Below, in pieces: positions 56,495 to 64,000 of a stretch of DNA of 64,000 nucleotides. This DNA is from Pseudosulfitobacter sp. DSM 107133. GTDB lineage: Bacteria > Pseudomonadota > Alphaproteobacteria > Rhodobacterales > Rhodobacteraceae. Positions within the stretch are counted from its first letter, which is position 1. Each line of letters starts with the position of its first letter. The translations under genes and the position numbers were made by a program. The notes under the pieces are model-generated. The model was not told where the DNA came from. It worked only from the letters and a program-made list of their open reading frames with translations, and did not search any database. Where the stretch lies: the NCBI RefSeq assembly GCF_022788695.1, contig NZ_CP085154.1, positions 2,170,001 through 2,234,000 of the forward strand, read 5' to 3'.

Positions 56495-58852
56495 TCAGAA
56501 GGTGGTCGAAAGGGTCAAATCGAAGCTTTGATCGCGGTCAAAGGCTTCTTTCTTGATCGCGTCGGTAAAGTTGAACCGAAGCGGACCAATCGGCGTGTCC
56601 CACAGAATAGAAAAGCCGAGGACGTGACGGAAGGAGCCGCTTTCGCCAACAACAGTGCCGCCGGCAAGGTTAACGTCGCTCAGATCCCACAGGTTGCCCA
56701 CGTCATAGAACACCGCGCCGCGAATACCGTATTCTTCCGGCAGACCCAGTGGGAATTCCGCCTCGAAACGGGCTGTCAGATACAGGTTGCCGCCAAGAGA
56801 GTTGTCAAAGCCATTGCTTTGATCGCGCGGACCAATGCCGCCCGCCTCAAAACCGCGCATCAGGCTTGGACCCAGAACAAAGCGGTCCACCTTGCGGTTG
56901 GTGCCCCCCAGCCAGCTGAGCGCGCCGCCTTCCAGCGTTGCGGTCAGCGTGACCTCGTCGTTCAGGATCGTCTTTTGGCCGACAATCTTGGCTGTGGTGC
57001 GAATGTACTCACTGTCGCCACCAAGACCGGCAAAGTCCTGACCGAACTCCAGCAGCACGCCTGCCGTCGGGTCCAGACCCGAGCGACGGGTGTCATAGGA
57101 ATAGGTGTACCCGATTGACGACCGGAACTGTTCGCCTGCGGCAATGTCACCGGTGATAACCGCACCGCTTTCGTTCGTATCGCGCGCAAGCACATCAATG
57201 GCTTCTGCGGTATAGCGCACCTGCAAACGGCCGTTTTCGCTGAGCGGGAAGGCAAGGCTGGGCTGGAAGATGATCTGTTCTGTGTCAAACGAATTGGCGT
57301 CGCTGTTGGTTGTGCCGTATTGCAGCTTGAACCCGAACGCCAGATCGCGGCCCAGCAACGCAGGCTCGCCAAAGGTAATACCATAGGTTTCGGCCTCTTC
57401 TGCGGTCGAAAAGTCCAGCTTCAGCGACTGCCCCCGGCCCACAAAGTTGCGTTCGACAAAGGACACGGCCAAACCAAAGCCGTTATCAGACGAAAAGGTC
57501 CCGCCAAAGCTCAGCGAGCCTGTTGGCTTTTCAACCACATCCACGTCAACGATCACCTGCTCGGGGCTGGACCCCTCGCGGGCGTTCACTTCGGCGTTTT
57601 CAAAATAGTCCAGCGCACGAATGCGTTCCGCGCTTTCACGGATCTCACGCGGGTTGAACGGGTCGCCCTCTGCGACAGGGAACTGGCGGCGCAAGACGCG
57701 GTCCAGCGTGGTCGTGTTGCCTTCGATGTCGATCCGTTCGACAAACACGCGCGGGCCACGGCTGATGACAAACTCGACATCCAGCGTCTGATCGCGGTCG
57801 TTGCGGGTGATGCGCGGTTCGACCCGCATAAAATCAACCGTGTTGCGGATTGCCAGCGCTTCCATGCGCGAGATTTCCTGTTCGACCAGCGCAGGTGAAT
57901 AGACAACGCCGGGACGGATTTTTGTCACGGCCTGATATTCGTCTGCATCCACGCCCGGCATTTCGCTGACCGTGGTCACCTGACCAAACTTGAACTGCTG
58001 GCCTTCCTGAACGTTGAACACCAGGAAATATCCGTCGCGCTCTTTGGTCAGCTCGGCGTTGACCGAGTTTACGCGAAAATCGACATAGCCGCGCGACAGG
58101 TAGAAATCGCGCAGCATCTGTTTGTCGAACTCGATGCGGTCGGCCACAAAGGTGTCGGCACGGATCAACGCCCGGAAAAGGCCCGCTTGTTTGGTGCCCA
58201 GTACGCGGCGCAAACGGCGGTCGGAAAAGACGCGGTTGCCCACAAAGCTCAGGCGCTCGACCTCGACAACATCGCCCTCAAAGATTTCAAACACCAGATC
58301 GACACGGTTGTCGCGACGCTTGATTACGCGGGGTGTGACCCGTGCGGCCAGACGGCCCTCGTTGGAATAGGCCTCGGAGATGGCAGCGGCGTCTTTTTCG
58401 GCAAGGCCGGGACTGAACACCCGGCGCTCGGACGAGCTGACCAGAGCGGTCAATGCGTCATCCTTGATCCGCCGGTTTCCTTCGAAACTGATGCGGTTGA
58501 TGGTCGGCAGCTCGACCACGGTAATGCGTAGCGTGTTGCCCTGCGGCGCAATTGCAACGCTTTCAAACAGCCCGCTGGACTGAAGCCGCTGATAGGCATC
58601 GTTCAATTGCCCCGCAGACAGCGTTTGCCCGCGTGCGATTCCGGCCTGGCTGAGGATGGCCGACTGGCCGATCCGCGCATTGCCTTCAATCACGACGCGG
58701 TCGAAACGATAGGTCTGCGCCTGTGCCTCGGTTGCGTAAAATGTATAACCTGTTGCAGTAACAGCTAAAAATCCGAAGGCTTGCAAAAACCCTGCTGCGA
58801 TGTACCCGCGACCTTGTCGCTTGGCTTCACCGCCCTCAATCCCCAGTCTCAT
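56495..58852 (-). CDS. bamA: outer membrane assembly factor BamA
   Basis: Omp85 core of the BAM machine. Signal region ends near ATEAQAQTYRFDRVVIEGN; five POTRA domains follow (~55-440), then the 16-strand barrel with C-terminal LSTTF. VRGF-like motif appears as LMRGFEAGGIGPRD. ATG 58852 (MRLGIEGGEAKRQG) is preferred, giving 785 residues. It is flanked by a terminator 75 bp upstream that separates it from the 40-residue gene and rseP. Confidence 0.97.
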   Translation of the reverse strand: MRLGIEGGEAKRQGRGYIAAGFLQAFGFLAVTATGYTFYATEAQAQTYRFDRVVIEGNARIGQSAILSQAGIARGQTLSAGQLNDAYQRLQSSGLFESVAIAPQGNTLRITVVELPTINRISFEGNRRIKDDALTALVSSSERRVFSPGLAEKDAAAISEAYSNEGRLAARVTPRVIKRRDNRVDLVFEIFEGDVVEVERLSFVGNRVFSDRRLRRVLGTKQAGLFRALIRADTFVADRIEFDKQMLRDFYLSRGYVDFRVNSVNAELTKERDGYFLVFNVQEGQQFKFGQVTTVSEMPGVDADEYQAVTKIRPGVVYSPALVEQEISRMEALAIRNTVDFMRVEPRITRNDRDQTLDVEFVISRGPRVFVERIDIEGNTTTLDRVLRRQFPVAEGDPFNPREIRESAERIRALDYFENAEVNAREGSSPEQVIVDVDVVEKPTGSLSFGGTFSSDNGFGLAVSFVERNFVGRGQSLKLDFSTAEEAETYGITFGEPALLGRDLAFGFKLQYGTTNSDANSFDTEQIIFQPSLAFPLSENGRLQVRYTAEAIDVLARDTNESGAVITGDIAAGEQFRSSIGYTYSYDTRRSGLDPTAGVLLEFGQDFAGLGGDSEYIRTTAKIVGQKTILNDEVTLTATLEGGALSWLGGTNRKVDRFVLGPSLMRGFEAGGIGPRDQSNGFDNSLGGNLYLTARFEAEFPLGLPEEYGIRGAVFYDVGNLWDLSDVNLAGGTVVGESGSFRHVLGFSILWDTPIGPLRFNFTDAIKKEAFDRDQSFDLTLSTTF

Positions 58853-58926
58853 GGTTTTGACCCATTCTTTTAGACACCCATTAGTCTTCTGAGTACTCAA
58901 GAAGACCCGTCTTGTCAAAACGACAA

Positions 58927-58948
58927 AGCCCGCCTTGAAGGGCGGGCT
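58927..58948 (-). terminator. terminator between the 40-residue gene and bamA
   Basis: Perfect 8-bp arms AGCCCGCC and GGCGGGCT, loop of six; minus strand continues TTTGTCGTTTT. Suggests bamA has its own promoter in the short gap. Confidence 0.8.
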
Positions 58949-58978
58949 GTTACAGGTTGTAATGAAGTGGCGCGGAAT

Positions 58979-59101
58979 TCACCCCGCGAAGTAGGCCCCG
59001 ACCCACAAAGCGGCTGCAATCGTGACCAGATACAACGCACGATCGCCATTCAGAAGCACCAAAAGGCTCAAGCCCTTGTAACCATTTTGAAGTGTTTGCA
59101 T
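58979..59101 (-). CDS. small membrane protein, 40 residues
   Basis: ATG 59101 with AGGGGA eight bases upstream; stop TGA at 58979, 30 bp before the terminator. The product MQTLQNGYKGLSLLVLLNGD is followed by RALYLVTIAAALWVGAYFAG, a single hydrophobic helix. Function unknown. Its own good ribosome binding site and terminator make it a real gene. It lies 100 bp after rseP. Confidence 0.8.
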   Translation of the reverse strand: MQTLQNGYKGLSLLVLLNGDRALYLVTIAAALWVGAYFAG

Positions 59102-59201
59102 GACACATGTCCCCTTTTATCGGAACTGACATATTCAAGCATTACGGCGATAGTTTGTCAAAATATGGCAAAAACAAGGCAATCGACCCGCCCGCAAAAT
59201 A

Positions 59202-60551
59202 TCAAGGGCAAAACACGTCGTTCCCAAGGGCAAAAACCATCAGCGTCAACACCAATGTCACCCCGATCCCCATCAGAATGCGCAAGGCACCATCACTGGG
59301 CGGGCGTTTCATCACGGCCTCATAGGCATAAAACACCAGATGCCCGCCGTCCAGGGCCGGGATCGGGAACAGGTTCAACAGCCCCACCGCCGTGCTGAGC
59401 ACAGCAATAAACCACACAAAGGACTGGACCCCCTGACTGGCCATCACGCTTGAGGTCTGGGCAATGCCAATCGGGCCAGACAGGTTACATGTACTGATGG
59501 CGCCGGTAATGATGTGACCCAACCCCGACAACGAACCAGCCACAATATTCCAGGTCTGTGTCGCTCCGCGTGACACGGCCTGCCCGACACCCAGCGGCCT
59601 GGTGGCCAGATCAAAGGCCATGCCGCCCTGAATGCCAATCCGCCACTCGGTCGCGTAACCACCGTCTGCCTGCGGTTCGTCCACGCGTTTGGCGTTCAGG
59701 GTCTTGTCCAAAATCGTACCGTCGCGCCAGACCTTCAGCGCCACAGGCGCCCCGTCCGAGCTTTCGACGACAGTTTTCAACTGGTCAAAGGCCACGATGG
59801 GCGTGCCGTTGACGCCGACGATCACATCGCCCACCTCAAGATCCGCCGCGACCGCCGCACTGCGCGGGCTAAGCCCCACGATCAGAGGCGGGAAAATATA
59901 CGGGCCGCGCACATCCTGTTCGGCCCCGTCACGCGCTACGCGGTAATCCAGCACTTCGGCCTTGGGAAGGTCCTCGAGAAAACGGACATAGGCCTCATCC
60001 TTAAGCCCGGGCACCGTTTGCCCTGCGATCTGCACAATGGTATCACCCGATTGCAATTCGTTCACCGGCGCAGGCAGCGCACGCAATTGGCCCACGGTCA
60101 GCGTATCGCGCGGCACGCCTGAACTTAAGAATATCGCGCTAAAGACCAGAATCGAAAAGATAAAGTTAAACACAGGTCCGGCCGCAACGGTCGCCGATCG
60201 TGCCCACAACGGGGCGCCGTGCATGGTGCGCCGCAACGCGGCCGCATCGGTGGCAGCCTCTTGCATCGCGTCCTCATCCTTGCCCGAAGTCGCATTCGCA
60301 TCGCCCGCAAACTTCACATAACCGCCAAAAGGCAACGCTGCGATCTGCCACTGGGTGCCACGCCTGTCGGTGCGTTTGTAGATCACCGGACCAAAGCCCA
60401 GCGAGAAAACATCGGCATGAATGCCCGACCAGCGCCCGACGATATAGTGGCCGTATTCATGGATCGTCACAATCACGCTCAGCGCCACGACAAAGGCAAC
60501 GATGGTCCAAAGCAGGCCACCGGCCTGTGGAAGCAATCCAATAATGTCCAA
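59202..60551 (-). CDS. rseP: RIP metalloprotease RseP
   Basis: Site-2 intramembrane zinc protease. HEYGH zinc motif in TIHEYGHYIVGRWSG, a PDZ domain (~200-290; DLEVGDVIVGVNG), and the second active-site motif LFPIPALDGGHL. TTG at 60551 (MDIIGLLPQAGGLL) is the likely start, five bases after the dxr stop; the frame opens 8 codons earlier at another TTG. 449 residues. It regulates envelope stress or cleaves signal peptides. Confidence 0.95.
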   Translation of the reverse strand: MDIIGLLPQAGGLLWTIVAFVVALSVIVTIHEYGHYIVGRWSGIHADVFSLGFGPVIYKRTDRRGTQWQIAALPFGGYVKFAGDANATSGKDEDAMQEAATDAAALRRTMHGAPLWARSATVAAGPVFNFIFSILVFSAIFLSSGVPRDTLTVGQLRALPAPVNELQSGDTIVQIAGQTVPGLKDEAYVRFLEDLPKAEVLDYRVARDGAEQDVRGPYIFPPLIVGLSPRSAAVAADLEVGDVIVGVNGTPIVAFDQLKTVVESSDGAPVALKVWRDGTILDKTLNAKRVDEPQADGGYATEWRIGIQGGMAFDLATRPLGVGQAVSRGATQTWNIVAGSLSGLGHIITGAISTCNLSGPIGIAQTSSVMASQGVQSFVWFIAVLSTAVGLLNLFPIPALDGGHLVFYAYEAVMKRPPSDGALRILMGIGVTLVLTLMVFALGNDVFCP

Positions 60552-60555
60552 AACT

Positions 60556-61734
60556 CTACCCTGCTCTTTTTTCAATTATGTCGCGCGCGGCCTTGCGTGC
60601 CACATGGTCAGCGGCGGCGACGTTATCAAGTGTCATGGCGGCATCAATGTGACCGCCCGCTGCGTCAAGCCGGGTCAGAACCTGTTCGACGACCTCGGCC
60701 ATGGCGGTGAAATTCAGCTGTCCTGCGATGAACCCGTCCAATGCGGTTTCCTTGGCGGCATTGAACACCGCCCCCGCCAGCCCGCCGCGCGCCATCACCT
60801 CGCGCGCCAGCCGCAAGGCGGGCCAGCGGGCGGTGTCGGGGGCACGGAAGGTCAGGCTGCCGATAGCGGCCAGATCCAGACGTTCCACGGGCAGCGCACG
60901 CCGTTCGGGCCAATGCAGCGCATAGCCGATGGCATGGCGCATGTCCGGCGGGCCGACATGGGCCATCAGCGCCCCGTCGTGAAAACCCACCAGCGCGTGA
61001 ATCATCGATTCAGGATGCACCAGCACTTCGATCTTGTCAGGCGAAACACCAAAATACTCTCGTGTTTCAATAACTTCCAACGCCTTGTTAAACATGGATG
61101 CGGAATCAATTGTAATCCGCTGGCCCATGTCCCAATTGGGATGGCTCGACGCCTGCGCCAGCGTCGCATTGGGCAGATCGGCCAGCGGCCAGTCACGGAA
61201 TGCCCCGCCCGAGGCGGTGATAACCACCCGTTCGACGGCTGCCATATCCTCGCCGACCAGCGCCTGAAACACGGCGGAATGTTCGCTGTCCACCGGCAAC
61301 AGCCGTGCATTGTGCTTGGCCGCTGTCTCAAGGATCAATGCCCCCGCGCAGACCAGCGATTCCTTGTTGGCCAAGGCAAGCGTCGCACCCTGTTCCAGCG
61401 CTGCCATGCCGGGGGCCAGCCCCGCCGCCCCGACAATCGCGGACATCACCCAGTCGGCAGGCCATGCCGCCGCTTCGGACAGGGCCGTCTGCCCCGCCGT
61501 GGCGACAATCCCCGACCCGTTCAAGGCGGCACGCAGATCCTCCAGACGGTTTTCATCTGCGGTCACGGCCACCTGCGCGCCAAGTGCGCGCGCGTCTGCC
61601 GCCAGTTGCGCGATATTGCCCGCGCCGGTCAGCGCGACCACCTCGTAGGCGTCCAGATCCCGTTTGATCAGATCAATGGTGTTCTGCCCGATAGACCCTG
61701 TGGCCCCCAGAATGCTGATCCGCCTGCGCGTCAT
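60556..61734 (-). CDS. dxr: 1-deoxy-D-xylulose 5-phosphate reductoisomerase
   Basis: Second step of the MEP pathway. NADPH site ISILGATGSIGQNTIDLI, metal and substrate region VDSEHSAVFQAL, and the SASGGAFRDWPL-like loop (ITASGGAFRDWP) are complete. 392 residues. Follows cdsA by a few bases. With ispD and ispF near 12.4-13.6 kb, two parts of the pathway are in this window. Confidence 0.97.
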   Translation of the reverse strand: MTRRRISILGATGSIGQNTIDLIKRDLDAYEVVALTGAGNIAQLAADARALGAQVAVTADENRLEDLRAALNGSGIVATAGQTALSEAAAWPADWVMSAIVGAAGLAPGMAALEQGATLALANKESLVCAGALILETAAKHNARLLPVDSEHSAVFQALVGEDMAAVERVVITASGGAFRDWPLADLPNATLAQASSHPNWDMGQRITIDSASMFNKALEVIETREYFGVSPDKIEVLVHPESMIHALVGFHDGALMAHVGPPDMRHAIGYALHWPERRALPVERLDLAAIGSLTFRAPDTARWPALRLAREVMARGGLAGAVFNAAKETALDGFIAGQLNFTAMAEVVEQVLTRLDAAGGHIDAAMTLDNVAAADHVARKAARDIIEKRAG

Positions 61735-61740
61735 GTCAGA

Positions 61741-62535
61741 TCAGACCAGTCCGGGCGGAAAGCCGATGATCTGCCCCACGATCAGCAGAAACACCGAGGC
61801 CCCCATCATCCCATCGAACCGGTCCAGAACGCCGCCGTGTCCGGGGATCAGGGTACTGCTGTCCTTGACGCCCGTGTGCCGTTTGATCGCGCTTTCCGCG
61901 ATGTCACCCATTTGCGAGGCCATTGAAAGAGCGATGGAAATACCAATCAAGCCGCTTGTCGCGCCGGTCAGAGCGATGGTGATCCAGCCAACGATTGCGG
62001 CCGCGACCCAGCCTGCAGCGGTGCCCGACCAAGTTTTCTTCGGGCTGACACGCGGCCAGAATTTCGGCCCGCCAATCAGACGGCCTGCGAAATAGCCACC
62101 CACATCGGTCACAACCACAACCACAACCAGCCACAGCATCCAGCCAAAGCCCAGATCGCCACGCACCGACATGATGCCAAAGCCCGCAAGCTGCACCATG
62201 ACCGCGTAAGACATGAATATGGTGCGGTGCTGCGACATCAGCCCAAAGCCCACCATCATCGGCGCCAGCAGGATCGGCAGCGCCCAGCCCGCAGGCAGAT
62301 AGGCCGAGACCAGCAGCGCCGCCCCCGACAACAGCCCCAATTGCAGCGCCTGCGCTGGCGCTTGCGGCGCAAGCATACGCACCAGTTCCCACACGCACAG
62401 CCCGCAGATCACGGCAACCATCGCATTGAAGGGATGCCCGCCAATGGCCACGCCCGCCAGACCAACAACCACCATCACCGCAGCCGAGGCCATGCGCACG
62501 GCCAGATCAGACCATTTCGTATCGCTCGTGCTCAT
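61741..62535 (-). CDS. cdsA: phosphatidate cytidylyltransferase CdsA
   Basis: Makes CDP-diacylglycerol from phosphatidate and CTP. Integral membrane protein with ~8 helices; the family signature is SQMGDIAESAIKRHTGVKD followed by GHGGVLDRFDG. 264 residues. Its ATG overlaps the uppS stop by four bases. It feeds PgpA at 13.6 kb. Confidence 0.96.
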   Translation of the reverse strand: MSTSDTKWSDLAVRMASAAVMVVVGLAGVAIGGHPFNAMVAVICGLCVWELVRMLAPQAPAQALQLGLLSGAALLVSAYLPAGWALPILLAPMMVGFGLMSQHRTIFMSYAVMVQLAGFGIMSVRGDLGFGWMLWLVVVVVVTDVGGYFAGRLIGGPKFWPRVSPKKTWSGTAAGWVAAAIVGWITIALTGATSGLIGISIALSMASQMGDIAESAIKRHTGVKDSSTLIPGHGGVLDRFDGMMGASVFLLIVGQIIGFPPGLV

Positions 62536-63251
62536 GTCTTTACCCCCCCGAAACGCCGGTCACGCCCGCCGTATGACGCGCACAGCCTGGCGAACTCTTC
62601 TTTGGTAAAGTCCGGCCACAGCGTGTCGATAAATTCATACTCGGCATAGGCCGACTGCCACAGCAAAAAGTTTGAAATCCGCGCCTCGCCCGATGTGCGG
62701 ATCACCAGATCGGGATCGGGCAACACACAGGTGTCGAGATATTTCGGCAGAGTCTCTTCGTCGACGTCTTCGGGGTCCAGCTTGCCTGCGGCCACATCGC
62801 GGGCCAGACGCTGGGTGGCGCGGGCCACCTCGTCGCGGCCGCCATAGTTCAGCGCGATGGTCAGGTGCACGGCGGTGTTGTTCTCGGTCAGCACTTCCAG
62901 CTCGTCCATCAGCTTGACCAGCTTGGCATCCAGCCGCACCCGATCGCCGATAAACCGCACCCGTGCGCCGAACTCGTCCAGGGCGCGGGCTTCGCGGCTG
63001 ATGTACATACGAAACAGGCTCATCAGCCCCGCCACTTCCACCTGCGTGCGCCGCCAGTTCTCGGTCGAGAAGGCAAAGATCGTCAGATATTCGACCCCAA
63101 CGTCAGGACAGCTTTCCACCACCTCGCGGACACGTTTGGCACCGGCGCGATGGCCAAACAAGCGCGGGCGACCGCGCTGGGTGGCCCAACGCCCGTTGCC
63201 GTCCATAATGATGGCAACGTGACGTGGTCCATGTGGAGAGGAATCAGCGAT
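62532..63251 (-). CDS. uppS: isoprenyl transferase UppS, apparent ATC start
   Basis: Makes undecaprenyl diphosphate, the lipid carrier for peptidoglycan and O-antigen. HVAIIMDGNGRWATQRG at the start, FAFSTENWRR and the RTSGEARISNFLLWQ region are intact. The first standard start (ATG 63206) cuts off the first strand HVAII. Upstream codons up to an in-frame stop contain no ATG, GTG or TTG, but ATC at 63251 has AAGGAG seven bases before it and yields (M)ADSSPHGPRHVAIIMDGNG. So an ATC start is inferred; a base error is also possible. Confidence 0.9.
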   Translation of the reverse strand: MADSSPHGPRHVAIIMDGNGRWATQRGRPRLFGHRAGAKRVREVVESCPDVGVEYLTIFAFSTENWRRTQVEVAGLMSLFRMYISREARALDEFGARVRFIGDRVRLDAKLVKLMDELEVLTENNTAVHLTIALNYGGRDEVARATQRLARDVAAGKLDPEDVDEETLPKYLDTCVLPDPDLVIRTSGEARISNFLLWQSAYAEYEFIDTLWPDFTKEEFARLCASYGGRDRRFGGVKT

Positions 63252-63331
63252 GGCGAGGCTCCTTGGGCATCAATGCGTGTCCGTGGCTGCCGTCAGGGCA
63301 GCAACAGGCCCTGACGTATAAGGCAAATCAA

Positions 63332-63895
63332 TCAAACCTGCATGATCTCTGCCTGCTTGTTTTCAAGCGCGTCGTCGATCATCTTGATATAGGTGTTGGT
63401 CAGATCCTGCACTTCGCCTTCCCAGATTTTCTGGTCGTCTTCGGACAGGCCGTCGGCCTTGGCCTTCTTGATCTGGTCCATGCCGTCACGGCGCAGGTTG
63501 CGAATGCTGACACGGGCGTGTTCGGCGTATTGACCAGCGACTTTGGACAGTTCGCGGCGGCGCTCTTCGTTCAGCTCGGGGATCGGCAGCATGATGATGG
63601 TGCCGTTCAGCTGCGGGTTGATGCCCAGACCGCTTTCGCGAATGGCCTTTTCCACGGCATTCACCATGGATTTATCCCACACGTTGATCGTCACCATACG
63701 CGGTTCGGGCACGTTGACGGTGCCGACCTGGTTGATCGGGGTGCGCTGGCCATAGGCTTCGACCATCACGGGTTCAAGCATCGACGCCGACCCGCGGCCG
63801 GTGCGCAGAGAGGCAAATTCGGTCTTCAACGCTGAAATGGCGCCATCCATGCGCCGCGTCAGATCGTCGGTATCCAGCATAAAGTCTTCGGACAT
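63332..63895 (-). CDS. frr: ribosome recycling factor
   Basis: Splits ribosomes after termination with EF-G. 187 residues; the N-terminal coil [20 protein letters not shown] and the [19 protein letters not shown] hinge, with [19 protein letters not shown] at the C-terminal coil, are typical. It begins the envelope cluster; pyrH normally lies upstream, beyond the window edge. The last 105 bp (63896-64000) hold no visible gene. Confidence 0.97.
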   Translation of the reverse strand: MSEDFMLDTDDLTRRMDGAISALKTEFASLRTGRGSASMLEPVMVEAYGQRTPINQVGTVNVPEPRMVTINVWDKSMVNAVEKAIRESGLGINPQLNGTIIMLPIPELNEERRRELSKVAGQYAEHARVSIRNLRRDGMDQIKKAKADGLSEDDQKIWEGEVQDLTNTYIKMIDDALENKQAEIMQV

Positions 63896-64000
63896 GAGGT
63901 TTTCCCCTTATTGGTCGCGCGCCCCTTCCCCGGGCGTGGTGCGGGTATAGATCAACCCACCGCCCAAAGGCCAGCAGGGTTTCACTTTGGACGTGCGTGC

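Overview
The window looks like a chromosomal core segment of a marine Rhodobacteraceae (Roseobacter-group) alphaproteobacterium. The reasons are the GC-rich codon use, the block dusB/nifR3-ntrB-ntrC-ntrY-ntrX-trkA-trkH-hfq-hflX, a ctrA gene beside a DUF1153/SciP gene, the NtrYX pair, a non-pyrrolysine MttB homologue, and an intergenic repeat typical of small genome-wide families. There are no tRNA or rRNA genes, insertion sequences, prophage genes or CRISPR arrays. Species cannot be called from the sequence alone.

Layout. Bases 1-12254 (minus strand) carry the nitrogen-regulation and potassium-uptake block, read from dusB at the right to hflX (cut by the left edge), with one plus-strand lipoprotein gene inserted between trkA and ntrX. 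Bases 12412-15888 (plus) carry isoprenoid genes (ispD, ispF), pgpA, a CinA-type amidase and amtB. Bases 15986-25217 mix a COQ10-like gene, hpt with a tiny membrane protein gene, a DMT exporter, lipA, katG, the divergent DUF6456/DUF6477 pair and an MttB-family methyltransferase. Bases 25428-35532 hold guaA, two DMT transporters, a FadL-type porin, a P-loop protein, metA, an alpha/beta hydrolase, ppk2, a TetR regulator and a small barrel protein. Bases 35663-45757 hold rpsI-rplM, a MocR regulator facing a DUF1127 gene, a thioesterase, an ECHDC3-like protein, trmFO, a methyltransferase, gluQ, hisI, an Fe-S scaffold and a soluble chemoreceptor. Bases 45870-51356 hold recG-ligA and ctrA-sciP, followed by mnmA. 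Bases 52641-63895 (minus) form the envelope cluster frr-uppS-cdsA-dxr-rseP-(small ORF)-bamA-skp-fabZ-lpxA-lpxI-lpxB.

How it works together. The left block senses nitrogen (NtrBC) and probably redox or nitrogen state (NtrYX); both response regulators lack the GAFTGA loop needed to drive sigma-54, which fits the sigma-70 activation known for Rhodobacter capsulatus NtrC. The right block supplies the lipid carrier (Dxr, UppS), phospholipid precursor (CdsA), lipid A (LpxA, LpxI, LpxB) and the outer membrane assembly machinery (BamA, Skp, RseP). CtrA and its inhibitor SciP lie side by side, as a cell-cycle and motility control pair.

Most notable observations: uppS appears to begin at an ATC codon with an ideal ribosome binding site; an Irr-type iron control element lies before katG; paired inverted repeats flank and overlap the mocR promoter and start; a long hairpin precedes trmFO; three unlisted small membrane protein genes have good ribosome binding sites or tight coupling; MetA carries Glu111, which predicts acetyl-CoA use; and lpxD is missing from the lipid A cluster.
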